A stretch of DNA of 64,000 nt from Hyposmocoma kahamanoa (GCF_003589595.1 NW_020653753.1:323171-387170), one strand, 5' to 3'. Shown: positions 1 to 12,351, counted from the stretch's first letter. Numbers and translations: made by a program. The notes: generated from the sequence alone by a model not told the origin.

Positions 1-59
1 ACCTATTGCAATAAAACGGCAATTTCATACTTTAACCCCTAATAGTACAATCCTCTGTA

Positions 60-240
60 GGCGATGCTTGCAATGGTGGTCTGCCACGCAGAGGTCCCGG
101 GCCAGGAGAAATATTTGTTTGGCCTACATTTATTTCTCTCCTGAGTTTGGGTGTAATTTGTGGTTGTCTATATTTGTGTCCATGGCACCCGCGACACAGG
201 GTTTCCCTAGTGCGGGCGTTATTTATTTTATTTATTTATT
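60..240 (+). mobile_element. SINE A, partial
   Basis: CACGCAGAGGTCCCGGGCCA, then AGTTTGGGTGTAATTTGTGG and CACCCGCGACACAGGGTTTC. Ends in TTATT repeats. Confidence 0.75.
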
Positions 241-1060
241 CTTACGCTAAATCTTTAGCGTTCTTTACTTGTGTTATGGAAATCGGAAACAATGACGATA
301 CCACAAATCAGCCTGCAAAATTTGTGTATACAATACATTTGTTGCATTTCCAGAACTTTGTGCTTTAAGATACGAATTTGATAAAGTAAGGCGACGAAAT
401 GTATTATTTTTAGGGTTTTTACTAATATACAGCTAAATGTAAATGTGTATTTGGTTTTGATTTTTGACATTTAAGTATTTTTTGACAATAATTCCAGGAT
501 TTCAGAGAGAGATATCATCCACTTTTGTATATTATTGAAAGTATAGATAAATAATCTATGCCTATTCCGTCTTTAGTTAAAAGAAAACCCCATATTTTAA
601 AAAGAAAGTAATAAGTAACAACATAAATAAAACTCAATAAGATCACTACAAAAGCAACAATAATCGAAACACTTGTTTACAAACAGATCGGTGAGATTTT
701 AAACTTGATCAAGCATCATCTTCTTCATTACGTAAAAGTAATTTTTAACGCATAACCGCAGTCATTGCCACAGGTTGAAACAAACTTGAAATAAATCTGG
801 TGGCACGGCAATCCCGCCAACTAGAACAAGCGCCACGATTGTTAGTTACAAAACATTGTTTACAAATAACGATGCCATTCATAACGATAACGTTGATAAT
901 GCTTTTTGCACAGAATACAATAAAAAATACTTTGAAAAAGGAATAATAAATTAATAACTCGTTTTTAATATTTCTCAATTCGATGGAATTTTTTTCTTGC
1001 GTTTATTACGCGAATACGACGATATTTATAGTTAGATTTTGATGATTATTTTTTTAAGAA
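240..1060. other. unassigned AT-rich sequence
   Basis: No coding frame or repeat recognised. The same is true of 1500-1920, 2150-2420, 2540-3080 and 3790-4200. Confidence 0.6.
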
Positions 1061-1317
1061 AAGAGGGTACCTCATTAGTAGTCCCATTCAAATTTGAAGA
1101 AGACGTTCCGCTTTTTAGGGTGGCAAGACGTGAGTGGGCCTGATGGTAAGCGCCACGCCATTACCGTAGGTGACGGGGATGGTGGTGAGACAGAGCGTTT
1201 AAACAGAAGATGCTGACACCCGCCTCTTCAGTCACTTCGAGAGTTGCAATACGTCCGAAACGTCGAGGTAATTAAAATATGTTTTATACGTGATTAAGTC
1301 CCGAATTAATAATACAA

Positions 1318-1495
1318 CCGTAAATTATCGTCACGATCTAGTGGGAACAGCTAGACACGACAGTCGTTCAATGATAAATTAAACGTCCACGACACTGTCA
1401 CGACAGATAGTCGTGATATGAGAATAGACTAGACGCGATAGTCTACCAACGATGAATAAAACGTTACAACATAATGGGAACGTGCCCCAACACTA
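1318..1495 (-). mobile_element. GTCGTGAC foldback element, half copy
   Basis: Matches the right half of the 46692-47547 copy: CGTCACGATCTAGTGGGAAC, ACACGACAGTCGTTCAATGA, CGTTACAACATAATGGGAAC. Confidence 0.65.
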
Positions 1496-1927
1496 GTTAC
1501 CAGTACAAATCATAAACTGAACCATTATAATACAATCTATTAGAAATATCTGGCTTTATCCTAGTTACGAAGACATCAGTTTCCGTTGATCGAAAAGTCA
1601 CACAACCTGTGTGTGGTAAGACATTGCGATGCTTGCTGGTAATTAAGTATTACGCACCTTTGGTATAATTAGCGCCACAAATAGGAATATTAAAAATTTC
1701 TAATTTGCGTACATTTTTTTATCATCTTTACACCTCACGCTAACAGTCAAGGAAAAACCTATGGTAAACACCGTGATGGAACCTGCAGATTGAAGAAGTT
1801 TCACAACCCTAGCAAAACGTTTGTAGTCCCCAGTACACAGAAGATCAGCGTGGCAAAGTAAGAGTACTTTGATCTAAACCTTCAATGCAGCAACGACACA
1901 TATAAAGGGTTGACAATTATTACCTTA

Positions 1928-2145
1928 GGGTGCTTACAGATCTGGCAAATGCACCGCAAATGGATCTGTTTGCGAAAGGCTCGCGAGCTGCACACTAGCA
2001 TTACGTTGTGTGATCTGTTCGCGTGCCACTCGCGCGCCACATAATGATAGCATGTATTTAATTTCACGCATGCAGCACACGTGCAGTATGTGGGCAGCAC
2101 ACATCCAGCGCCTTTACGGCACATTCACCAGATCTGTACACACCC
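1928..2145 (+). mobile_element. 3-bp-TSD MITE, copy 1
   Basis: 218 bp. Inverted ends GGGTGCTTACAGATCTGG and GGGTGTGTACAGATCTGG. TTA on both sides (1925-1927, 2146-2148), as expected for a PIF/Harbinger-type insertion. Copy 2 is at 42112-42313; a scrap is at about 28698-28770. Confidence 0.8.
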
Positions 2146-2432
2146 TTAGATTATTATTTTTATTATTATGTTGGTCAGTCGTCTTTCTAACGACGGTTGG
2201 AAGATAAATATCACACAATAATATAAAAAAATAACACATAATTCGACTTACTTTCAAGGTATTTTTATTTTTAAAGAGCTAAAATACAAAATACTATACA
2301 TACATAGAATACAAATCATCGAAGAAAATTTTTCCTTTAATTCATTAATTCACATAGATTAATTCGGTACATCTTATATCCTCAAAAAAAAGGAAATATC
2401 ACGGTAAGTATTAAACAAAAAAGCGTAGTATA

Positions 2433-2523
2433 CATGTCATAGGAAATCAAACTATTTTTCCGGACTTAAATCGCCGAAATAAATTTCCTATGTGTAACAA
2501 TCGCGAAAACCTAAGAGCTCGAT
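2433..2523 (-). mobile_element. Penelope-like inverted-arm element, copy 4 (short)
   Basis: Minus-strand copy reduced to tail plus arm ends: TCGAGCTCTTAGGTTTTCGC, then CGATTTAAGTCCGGAAAAAT and a TTTCCTA end. Flanking repeats AAGCGTAGTATA (2421-2432) and AAGCGTACTATA (2524-2535) match at 11 of 12; seven extra bases (catgtca) lie between the end and the left repeat. Confidence 0.6.
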
Positions 2524-3082
2524 AAGCGTACTATAGGCGAAGAATTGGAAAAACTATTTTTTTGATGGATATATTTCAAAACTAAGTATGATCCCTTTGA
2601 TTTACACCCTCTTGTATGAATTGAAACAATTTTTTATAACATTTGAATAAACAATCTACTGCTGAACATACACCTCGCATATAATTATTAATACTTTTGT
2701 TTACAAAACGAGCGGTTATTCGATTTCTTCATACATTTTAATTTCATCACGTTTTTGCTTTGGCGTCTATTTCGGACAAATTAAACAAATAATTCTATTA
2801 CAGATACAGTTTTTTGTTCAGTATTCATTCATAAGATTGTAACTGTTCGACCTTGAACACGTTTTTTTAACTAGTTGTCGGTAGGTTCATTATTATCTTA
2901 CTTGAAAGTTCCTAATCGATTTCTTAGGGGTTGACGAATGATACGCATTGGAATGTTTTTTCGGATCTAAATCGTGTCAGTAAGCAATTTTGCATGAAAC
3001 GGTACGTTCTTTGAAAATTTCTAAATCCTAGAATTTAAATTACTAAATTTTGTAAGTATGGATCAGCTATAGAGTGGTTTGC

Positions 3083-3781
3083 ATTATAGTCGTCACCAAA
3101 TAAGAGGCAAAATTTGACACTTGTCATCGTGACGCGAATAGGGATGTGGACTAATCATATCGGTAATCACATTATACGATTTTCACGAAAAATCGATTCA
3201 AAATTTTAAGAATTTGTGAGTGTGTAGATTATTTTGCGGTTCATTGTTGCTCAGGAGGCCAAAAATCATGTAATTCAGTTAAAATCAATACATTTACAGA
3301 ATTCCTAGCAATTCCTCTTATTTTCAATAATATTGTCCCACATTCCGATGAATAGTATCCAATTATTTTGATTTTATGATATTCATAAATGGTTTATTAC
3401 GAGAAATAAGCGTAAATAAGTATGTTCATCAATAAAACAACTGCACAATTCAATATTTTTTTCGAGAAATCGAAGTGACTTGGTGAAATTCGGCGATTAA
3501 TTGTTGACTACACTATTATTTAAGAAAAAATAGTTTGAGGACGTGACTGTTCAGGACGTCTCGGAGTAACTTAAAATTTATTTTGAAATTCGAGCGAAAA
3601 CAGTACTTCAAATAGGTTTTGTCATATTATGCAATGTTTCAATAAAATTTATGGATTTTTTATGCTAATAATTGTTTGTTTATTGTTTCGTTGATCGCAA
3701 AAAGTTACATACTATCAAAGTTACATACTATCGCCTTCTTTAGCTGTCAAATTTGACCTCTTATTTGGTGACAACTATAAT
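3083..3781. mobile_element. 0.7-kb element with 36-bp TIRs
   Basis: Ends ATTATAGTCGTCACCAAATA (3083) and its inverted partner ATTATAGTTGTCACCAAATA (ending 3781), followed inward by AGAGG and CAAATTTGAC. AT-rich, no coding frame. A short tandem GTTACATACTATC pair lies at about 3703-3732. Confidence 0.7.
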
Positions 3782-4202
3782 TAGACATAATTTGTTGACG
3801 ATCTCAGCCAATAACATCTCAGTCCAGACGCGTCAATAACACCTGAAACTTTGATTTGTGTGAAAAACTAATATACGCAATTTAAATCTCAAAAATTAGT
3901 TTCATTTCCAAAAAAATAACTTATTTGAATATAAACGAAAATACAAAAAAATCTATTATTTTTTTAAAGTAAAGTTCAAAGCCATATTCGTCACAGTTTT
4001 AATGGCATAGTTTTTTTTTTAAATATAAACTGAAGTAACGAATTACACAAATTAGGGAAATGAAGAGGAAATACTCCAATATTTAAAACTCCTGATAAGT
4101 ATGGACCTGCGTCACTGAATCTTTTAGAGGACGTGAAAAGATTTTTTTGCTATAACTGCCTTCTCTCACTACTGTGCCTCGAGAGGCCTCTACCATGGTA
4201 TA

Positions 4203-4640
4203 AAAAGAGCAAGTAGGGCAACTACCGCCTGTCTGGCGCGTAAATGACCACACTTCACTCGGAGCGCAGGGTTAATACATTATTACTTTAGTTGTATTTA
4301 CTTTAGTCGTAAAGATAATTGAAAAAAAAAGGTGTTCAGTATTGTCGTGCTTTATTCGTACGACCTCTGCTAAACTCAGAAATAACTTACGTATTGATAT
4401 TTTTATGATTCACATCAGATTGCGAATTGGTATCTTGATTATGGACTATGATTATGAAATAGAAATGAAATGCTGAACAATTCTGAATTTATGGCACTCT
4501 AGTTCAATGTGCGCTCTACCATAAATACAACAATAAACACGTCTAGTAATATGTAATTTCTTAAACACCGAGCGACCGCTTCACTTCTTTAATAAATATA
4601 ACTCGAATGACCGCGAAATTATGCGAATGTGTGCGTCTGT
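4203..4640 (+). repeat. 0.45-kb repeat module, copy 1
   Basis: Shares many blocks with the reverse of 48230-48690: GAGCAAGTAGGGCAACT, CACTTCACTCGGAGCGCAGG, GGTGTTCAGT, TACGTATTGATATTTTTAT, GATTATGAAATAGAAATG, GAACAATTCTGAAT, AAACACCGAGCG. A TATAAAA-like motif sits at its left edge (4200). Class unknown. Confidence 0.65.
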
Positions 4641-4673
4641 ACACGGCACGCGGCGGGCGTACACACATGCATA

Positions 4674-5949
4674 AGTCACACTATAAGTTTCCGGAAATGG
4701 CCACTTACATAAACAATATTTAAAAAGTAATTAGAACATTTAAAAATGGAACTCTTTACCTGAATAATACTGTTTGTTTCATCTGATTGTCACTAGTTTT
4801 TACATTGTGGCGTCAAATTAGAAATTGGTTATCTACTCTACATCAATCATAATGATTTTCTACGACTTTAAGTGTAATTTAACAGCTCAGCGGAATTTCG
4901 CTCTGCTTCAAACTGCTTTTGACGATGAAGCACCATGCAAAACGACTATTTATGGCTGGTTTGTAGAATTCAAGCGCGGTCGGATGAATCTCAGTGATGA
5001 ATTTCGTAATGGTCGCCCGTCCACTGCTGTGAACAACAAAAACATCGATGCTGTGCGCCGTACGATCAAAACAGGCAGGCATGTGACATACCATGAGATT
5101 CGGGCATCTTTAGGCATAGGCATGAGTCAAATACAATGAATACTACCCAAATGTTTGGCTGTGAAAAATCTGTGCTCTCGGTGGATCCCACACAATTTGA
5201 CTGAGGCTCAAAAAACCTCACCACTCAGGATCTCACCACTTGGTACAATGCCATGCTTACCAGATTCAACGGAGGAGCGTCAAATTTGGTGTGGAACATA
5301 GTAACAGGTGACGAAACATGGATTTACAGTTACGATCCCAAAACAAAGCAGCAATCGAGTGTATGGGTCTTTAGAGATGAGCCGAAACCAACCAAAGTCG
5401 CGCGAGTGCAAAATGCCTCTAAGCGGATACTTGCTTCTTTTTTTAATAAAACTGGATACGTGGCTACTGTTGCTTTGGAAAATCGTTGTATCGTGAATAG
5501 TGATTGGTACACGACTATTTGTTTGCCGGAAGTTATTGACAAACTCCGTAAAAATAACCGTAAACGCCGTATCATCTTGCACTACGATAATGCCAGTTCT
5601 CACACGGCCAGACAGAAATATGAATTTTTGAAGGTGAACAACTTTGACCTTATGAACCATCCCGCGTACAGTCCCGACCTGGCACCTTGCGACTTTTATT
5701 TATTTCCAAAAATGAAGAACCAGTTACGCGGTCAATGAATTTCATCACCTGAAGAGGCTGTCCAAGAGTATAAAAAATATGTTTCAGAGATTGTCACGGA
5801 GGAGTGGCATAAATGTTTTTAAAATTGGTTCATTCGTATGAAAAAGTGCATTAACGCTAACGGAGAATATTTTGAGAAACAATAAATTAATTTCTGACCA
5901 TTTATAGTATTTTTTTTATTCATTCAAGAAACTTATAGTGCACCTCACA
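4674..5949 (+). mobile_element. mariner (DD34D) transposon copy 1, inactive
   Basis: 1276 bp between TA dinucleotides at 4672-4673 and 5950-5951. Imperfect terminal inverted repeats share CACTATAAGTTTC near both ends. It encodes a broken mariner transposase. It lies directly after the 0.45-kb repeat module at 4203-4640. Confidence 0.9.
4852..5885 (+). pseudogene. mariner transposase, broken (copy 1)
   Basis: The N-terminal HTH part (FYDFKCNLTAQRNF, IYGWFVEFKRGRMNLSDEF, AVRRTIKTGRHVTYHEIRA) reads from 4852 to a stop at 5137-5139. The catalytic half resumes in a different frame from 5253. All three catalytic aspartates are present: GDETW, HYDNASSHTA and SPDLAPCDFYLF, with 34 residues between the second and third (DD34D). 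There is a stop in LRGQ*ISSPEE at 5736-5738 and another before NWFIRM; the family C-terminus YFEKQ ends at 5885. The extreme N-terminus seen in copy 2 (MDLTRENFRS) is missing. Non-functional. Confidence 0.9.
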
Positions 5950-6239
5950 TACAAGTCCCGTTGCTATATTTGTATGAAGTTACCATTGTCTTATAATACG
6001 ATCCCATGGGTCTTGTAAAGAACCCGAAAAGTTTTGGTTTGCTTGAAAAAATAGATAAACACTATTTTAGTTCGAATAAAAAAATGTATGTTATAATTAT
6101 CAAGTGTTGAGACGAACAAATCGTGCGCTAGCATATTTATTTGCCCATAACATAATAACATATTATAAGTTTAATACATATGATAAGTTTCGAATTCTAG
6201 AAATGTCAAGATATATCCCATGGACTTAAATCATTTGTT

Positions 6240-6405
6240 GTGAAATTATTCCACTAGTTTGTTATAATTATTAATACAAAGATCGAACACTTAGAAAAAA
6301 TTCCTTTGATCCGGCTGGATTCGAACCGATGTCTAAAAGGCGAAGGCAAACCGTGCTAGACGCTTTGCCAACTAAGCCACGAAATGAAATAGCGGACCTC
6401 ACGAA
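6240..6405 (-). mobile_element. SINE B (tRNA-derived)
   Basis: Minus strand: CGTGGCTTAGTTGGCAAAGC (box A), ATCGGTTCGAATCCAGCCGG (box B), then TTCTAAGTGTTCGATCTTTG and TATTAATAATTATAACAAAC. No acceptor-stem pairing is maintained, so this is a SINE and not a tRNA gene. Confidence 0.75.
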
Positions 6406-6724
6406 TTTCTATATGTCCTCGCTTGTCGAACCTTTGTATTTAGACCATAGACTTGCTAAAAAACCTTGTGCCTGGCAATAAATCGTTTAAGAACTGATAT
6501 AGTACAACATAATTTAAGTAAACTTACTTTGTATTTATAAATAGTTTATTATTGGAAATTGCACGTTATTTGTGTTCGTTTTCTTTGATTAAATTACGGT
6601 GATTAATTTGGCATTGACTAATAAAACATGTATATTGCGGTAATTACTATAAAGAGAAAAACACACGTTACAGCGTGCTGCCGTGCAGAGGCTGAACGGC
6701 ACAGTAGCGAGAATTTCCTTTTTT

Positions 6725-6935
6725 TTATGATACCAAGTGAAAAAACGCACAAGTAGTGTGCCTGGTGCAAAGCAACAGGTCCATAGCAGCTCCAGTACCA
6801 CTTTAAATCGCTTTACAGATACTGCCACTGCGCCTGTCACCCTGAGACATAAGTTTAAAATTCCCACGTGCCTGTAGTTTCACCAGCAGCCTCCCTTCAA
6901 AACCGGAAAGCAGTAACGCTCACATTACAATCACA
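6725..6935 (-). repeat. family C
   Basis: Minus copy, ATGATACCAAGTGAAAAAAC to GGAAAGCAGTAACGCTCACA. Further partial copies: 8095-8200 (+), 10487-10665 (- with internal deletion), 11088-11180 (+), 17925-18010 (-), 40918-41000 (+), 41228-41318 (+). Confidence 0.7.
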
Positions 6936-7760
6936 TTGCATAAAATTCTCATTTGTTGTGTTAAACTTGCTAGAACTTGCTAAGAAATGGAGTCGAACAG
7001 TTTCCTCCATTGATAACTACTATTAAATAAACCGTAATTCTCTTGTGATGGTTTATTTCTCCAGTCAAAGTACAAAGGACAAAAGACCCGATACAAATTT
7101 CTTCTCGCCAAAAGCGCCAAACATCATCGAGGAATAATTGTTTTGGCGGTATTGGCTATGATCAACAGATGGCAGATTACAAACAAAACCTTTAGTTTAT
7201 GGCATTAAGAATACAGTCTATGGCATTAAGAGATATTAATTGGCAACACCGATATAAAAGTAAAATGTCATTTGTAATTCAAATTTCTCAACATTAACAA
7301 TTGGCGAAATCGCCATTTTCTTTGTATAATTTTTATAATAATACTAAACTACCGTACATTACATAAAATAAATACATTAACCGTAAATACATTGGCAAAA
7401 TCATTGTTTATTTCGATAGGGCCATAACATTTAAAAGAAGAAGAACTTTAACTATAATTTTGAATTTATTGTGAAAAGGTTTAACACATTTTATGTAACA
7501 GTTTGTAAAAGTGATACATTTCAATAACCATATTAGTTCGATTATGATAATAATACACAATGTAGTATGCAAAATACGACCTGATCATGATTGCAACCTA
7601 ACACTACTTGGGCTAAAGCTGTCATTTCATCACGTTTATTTTATGTCGGGATTTTGTTCGTCCTTCAAAAATCAACTTTTTTACAAAACAAAGTTTTTTT
7701 TATTACTAGAAACAAAGTACATAACACCAAAAGATACACTAATTGATGCAGTTTAGTATT
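6936..7760. other. unassigned AT-rich sequence
   Basis: Nothing recognised. Other empty stretches in this part: 6410-6720, 8210-8600, 8720-8970, 9015-9550, 10260-10485, 11180-11575. Confidence 0.6.
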
Positions 7761-7764
7761 TAGA

Positions 7765-7968
7765 ATAACGCACACGCTCAATATTGCCCCGCACTAGGGA
7801 AACCCTGTGTCGCGGGTGCCATGGACGTACACATAGACAACCACAAATTACACCCAAACTCAAGAGAGAAATAATTGTAGGCCATACAAATATTTCTCCT
7901 GGCCCGGGAATCGAACCGGGGACCTCTGCATGGCAATCCGGCATGGTAACCGTTCGGCCACAGAGGAA
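7765..7968 (-). mobile_element. SINE A (tRNA-derived), full copy
   Basis: On the minus strand: CTGTGGCCGAACGGTTACCA (box A region), GGTTCGATTCCCGGG (box B), then a shared body GTTTGGGTGTAATTTGTGG, CACCCGCGACACAGGGTTTC and CCTAGTGCGGGGC. The tRNA-like head is a retroposon promoter, not a functional tRNA. Confidence 0.8.
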
Positions 7969-8602
7969 GTTAAGTTTAGTAGATTTCAATCAACTGTAAA
8001 TAAAAGTCCTTGATAAAATGGTTTGTTCTGGCCCCCTAAAAAAACTTACATTTTGTTATTTATTCTTCTCAAGGGAATCAGATCTTTGTGTTTTAAGACT
8101 CTGAGTGGCACTGCAACTGTTATGGACGGGCGTGTCGCTTGTCACCTGGTGTACGACTTATTCGTCCTGTCATTTAGTATCATATAAAACAGTAATAATA
8201 ATGTTGCTAATGTTAGTCACGGCGACAAGTGTCAGTTTAAATTGGACATATTATTTAATAAATGACTCTACGGGTGTGTATTTAAAAAAAAAATATTGTA
8301 CTTAATTATATTTTCTGCTCTACTCGAATCAAATATTTTTAATATTATTACATCACTCAAAAAAAAGTTATTTATAGCAAGATACTACTCACCTGGGTGA
8401 AAGCGGAAGTGTTAACAGTCGCATGTAGAGTCTACACATCACATTATCATGCGACGCATGCGCATTTCACTTTTACTTGATCTCGCAATTTATTTGATGT
8501 AACGCTGTTTATATTGTTACAATTGAGCAACTTTCTTGGAAGTAACGAAACAGGTAATATACTTGGATGTTAAACAATATAGGTAAACAACTGCCTCCTT
8601 AA

Positions 8603-8712
8603 CCGAATTGCAGAGCTGGTCTGCTACGCAGAGATCCCGGGTTCAATTCCCGAGCCGAGAAAAATTTGTATAGCCTACATTTATTCCTCTCGTGAGTTCG
8701 TTTGTAAGCATG
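8603..8712 (+). mobile_element. SINE A, 5' part
   Basis: ACGCAGAGATCCCGGGTTCA and ATTTATTCCTCTCGTGAGTT; the matching 3' part (CATGGCACCCCTGACCCAGG) lies at 8972-9012, so 260 bp separates the two. Confidence 0.65.
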
Positions 8713-9555
8713 GACAATATCTAAGTTTCAAAGTAAATATGAAACCGTGTTTTGTTATCGCGTGTTCTGTATTTATAGACTCATTAAAATATTTGTTCAT
8801 CTTGGAAATGGGATTAATGAACTTCTAAAGATCTGATGAGGAAGAAAAGTCAGGTGTAAAAATAGTTTAAAATTACATGGAAGTAATGGGAATGAATACG
8901 ACACGTTCGGGTTACAATTGTTCCACGTGGAACGAGTACATGAAACTTCTGGTAATAAACGGTAATGTAAATCCATGGCACCCCTGACCCAGGGTTTCCC
9001 TAGTGCGAAGCTATATATAACTATGGAGATCATAATTAACATTCTTTATATTTCTACAAACTTATACACTCTGGAGTTAAAACCAGTTTCGCCCAAATAC
9101 TCTCATTTTAGATATTTCCAGAAATTTACAACACTTCCCAGAACACCCAGGCCAGAACCAATGTAGAAAATTTAATTTCCCCATTTGTTCCTTCCAGCAA
9201 TTGAACAAGGCACATAGGAACGAAGTGAGCTCATATAACGGGTGCAAATCAATGCCCTGGCGCCCTCTAGTAGTCACGCGATCAAAATAAAATACTTAGT
9301 TATATTTTCCCCAGAGATCGGAAATTCGGGTGCAAACGGTGCAATTTTATTATAAATGATGTTGGGAGGCAATAGCCCGTTAATTTGCTCGTGCCGCAAG
9401 AGACGCAGGCTCTTGGCGGCGTCGCGAGCTGCGCCCGGCACGCCCTAGCACCATAACCATAGGTAAAATCGGCAACGCTGGAACCTCCTCATCCAGCGCC
9501 CGTAGTATAAACCGACATACTCGTATAAAAATAATCTCAACACAGAATACTAGAA

Positions 9556-9806
9556 AACCGACCTCAAAAGTTCGTGGAATAATATTTATTTGCCAAGTTT
9601 TATTGAAATCGGTTACCGGATAGTGCGCGATACCGGATTAGAGAGGGAACAATTTTCTTCAAATTTGAATGGGGCTGCTACTGAGGTATCCTCTTTCCAA
9701 CAAAAAAAGAATTGTCAAAATCGATTCCCAAATGCCAGAGTTATCGCGCAACATGCGAAAAACATAGAGTCGAATTGAGAATCTCCTCCTTTTTTTGAAG
9801 TCGGTC
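9556..9806 (-). repeat. AACCGAC element
   Basis: About 250 bp, minus strand. One end reads AACCGACCTCAAAA and the other, inverted, ACCGACTTCAAAAAAAGG, so the ends are imperfect inverted repeats. Other copies: 11578-11802 (-), 14490-14752 (+), 19212-19473 (+), 30485-30665 (- partial), 35513-35737 (-), 36714-36876 (+ deleted), 46246-46365 (+ decayed), 1060-1126 (+ scrap). Common in moth and butterfly genomes; class uncertain (MITE or SINE-like). Confidence 0.75.
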
Positions 9807-9836
9807 AAAAAATCTTCAAAATAATAAGGGGCCGTT

Positions 9837-10257
9837 TCCATTATGACGTAACGTTTTATTTATCGTAGGACGACTGTTGCGTCTAGCCTGTTCTAATATT
9901 ACGACTATCTTTCTTGACTGTGTCGTGAACGTTTGTGTCATCGTTGAACGACTGTCGTGTCTAGCTGTTCCCACTACGTCGCGACAACAATTTATCGATT
10001 CACGGCAACCGCCTTATCGTTTGTACGACAGAATCGTTTAAAGATCCGAATATCTGTCGTCACATCTTGATCGTGATGTTTTATTTATCATGGGACTACT
10101 GTCGTTCTAGCTCTTCCCATTGTCACGACAGTCTGTCGTTGTGAACGACAATTAATTGTGTTGTACTATATGTGAACAACTTTATGTTAATGTACAAAGC
10201 AAGACACTTTAAACTGCACGACTATCTGTTGTCACAATATAATGGGACCACGCCCGT
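9837..10257 (+). mobile_element. GTCGTGAC foldback element, uninterrupted copy
   Basis: About 420 bp. Ends GGCCGTTTCCATTATGACGT and, inverted, GGGCGTGGTCCCATTATATT. Contains repeated words CGACTGTCGTGTCTAGCTGT, GTTTTATTTATCAT and CACGACAG in both orientations. Confidence 0.7.
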
Positions 10258-10907
10258 AATATGAATTTGCAGCACGTTTAAATGAAGTGAAATGAACTCT
10301 AAATAATAGGGCACTTTGTAAGTAAGTATTTTTGTATGGTATCAAAACTTGTGATATATAGGAGACTCGTCACTATGTACTGTGTATCATATTTGGAATG
10401 TTTACTGTAACAAGGAGAAACTTTTGCCATCAAATATCTTCAATAAAATTACACTAATATAAATTACAGTAAACTCTTTTTATGGCACCAAATAATGGAA
10501 CGAACAAGTCATGCGCTTGGTAGTATACAACACGCCTGTCAATAACAGATGTAGTGCCACTCAGTGTTTTAATTGCAAAAGTTCTGAGTGGCAGTGCCAC
10601 TACGCTCGTAACTGGACGTCTGAACGAACTCTTTCACAAGGACCTCTACTGCTAAAAACTACGCAGATATACAATTTTTCATACTAAACCTAGAAATCAA
10701 ATTGTTACACAACAATAAATACTTAATTGCCTACAAGCACCGCAATATCTCACCACACCCGTGCAATGGGACCTTTCCATCAACGTAAATTGAAGGCTTC
10801 GTAAGTACATATCAAGGATAATGCGCAATAGTGCAACTACATTGAAATTTAGTAGTTCAGTTATATTGTGCACATTGGTGCACTCATTCTTATTTTGGGT
10901 CTTGACT

Positions 10908-11065
10908 GAAAACCAACGGCTTACGGCCCGCCTGATGGAAAGCGGTTACCGTCGCCTATGAACACCTGCAACACCAGGATGGTTTGTGATTGTCTAAGTG
11001 TGTGTCTATAGCACACGCGACACACGGTTGCCCTAGTGCGGGGCTATGTTGAGTCTGTGAGTTAT
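10908..11065 (+). repeat. lepidopteran repeat plus SINE A 3' part
   Basis: GCCCGCCTGATGGAAAGCGG to CCTGCAACACCAGG, then the SINE A body GTTTGTGATTGTCTAAGTGT and CGCGACACACGG. Confidence 0.55.
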
Positions 11066-11577
11066 TCCGATTTACTGTGAAGTCAGTGAAATTACAGGCA
11101 CATGGGACTTATCAACTTGTGTCTCAGGGTGACAGGCGCAGCGGCAGTGTAACTCAGGTATTTGCGATTTAAAGAACTGAATGATTATAGATTATATTAG
11201 TTATTGAACTAGTGGTCGGTCGTAATCAGATTAGGTTATTTTCAGCTAAAGACTTAATATACGATTGTGCAATAGTTAACCTTTAAGTAGTTAACCTTAA
11301 ACTGTTAAATTTGAAAACATACACCAATATTTCACACATTATCAAAGTATTTTTATCGACGTACTCCCTCATGCAGGTTTCATAACGATGTTCCCATTAT
11401 AGTTGAAAAAAATAACCCACAAAATATAAATAGAGAAATAAAATACACTTCCACACTAAGTTCAGTCGACAAAAATAAATAAAGCAGTTGATGTTCTTTT
11501 TAAGATTTCAGAACATTCCCTTTAGTCAAAGTTGTTCGTAATCATGAATGGAAATAACAAAGTTTTTTATCAAGAAA

Positions 11578-11802
11578 AACCGATCTCAAAAGTTCGGAGA
11601 ATAACATCTATTGACCAAGTTTCATTGAAATGGATTACCCGAAAGTGCGCGAAACCGGATCCATCCCCTATGTGATGGAATATTTTCTTCATATTTAAAT
11701 GAGACTAATATACAAAACCGGTTCACAAATGCAGTTATCGCGTAACGTACACACGAAAAAATACAGTCGAATTGAGAACCTCCTCCTTTTTAAAGTCGGC
11801 TA
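11578..11802 (-). repeat. AACCGAC element
   Basis: Minus-strand copy from AACCGATCTCAAAAGTTCGG to the inverted AGCCGACTTTAAAAAGGAGG. Contains the conserved ATTGAGAACCTCCTCCTTTT. Confidence 0.7.
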
Positions 11803-11867
11803 AAAATGTAAATAGAGAACTTGTTTTAAAAAATCATCCATTCAATTTAAGCACATGGAAAAATTCG

Positions 11868-12290
11868 TAAAGGTCCGCTGGTCGCTGGTTCGTACCGTGT
11901 CTTATTTGGCATGGCGTCTGTCAAGGTTTGCTGAAAGACGTTGGTTCAAATTCAGCCGGATGAAAGGATTTTTTTCTAAGTGTTCGATATTTCTATTAAT
12001 AATAATTAATTAATGGGAACTTTTGCCCCGGGCACGATACAGGGCGGGATTTCTTTTTAAATTAAGTATATTTCACGTGAATCTCACTTTTTTTGTATTA
12101 GATTACCTATTGACGAAGCCTTGTGCTGATCTTTAGGTTATACATTTTATTATTGTTCATAAATGCATTTTGTAAATTTTGGAATAAATGAATTTGAGCA
12201 TTAGATAATAATTATAACGGACTTGGAGTAATTTTACAAAAACAATTAAATATCATGGTGGCCAAGCATCGTGACATTCAGTAAACTTAA
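11868..12290 (+). mobile_element. SINE B, split
   Basis: GTCCGCTGGTCGCTGGTTCG, GACGTTGGTTCAAATTCAGC and TTTTTTTCTAAGTGTTCGAT, then a 200-bp retroelement tail, then ATAACGGACTTGGAGTAATT and CATCGTGACATTCAG. Confidence 0.65.
12003..12200 (+). mobile_element. retroelement tail nested in SINE B
   Basis: A 200-bp insertion ending TTTTGGAATAAATGAATTTG splits SINE B between its AATAATAATT and TAATTATAAC segments. Comparison with intact SINE B tails at 41520 defines the insertion. Confidence 0.45.
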
Positions 12291-12351
12291 AAATTAAAAA
12301 CGTATAATTAAATCGCGTATATTATGTATATATACGCTCATCCGTGCTCAT

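Noticed and set aside
6310..6385. tRNA gene
   Set aside because: Box A and box B are present but there is no acceptor stem, and the same head recurs with a common body in other copies, so it is a SINE.
7900..7968. tRNA gene on the minus strand
   Set aside because: Head of SINE A; the downstream body is shared with five other copies.
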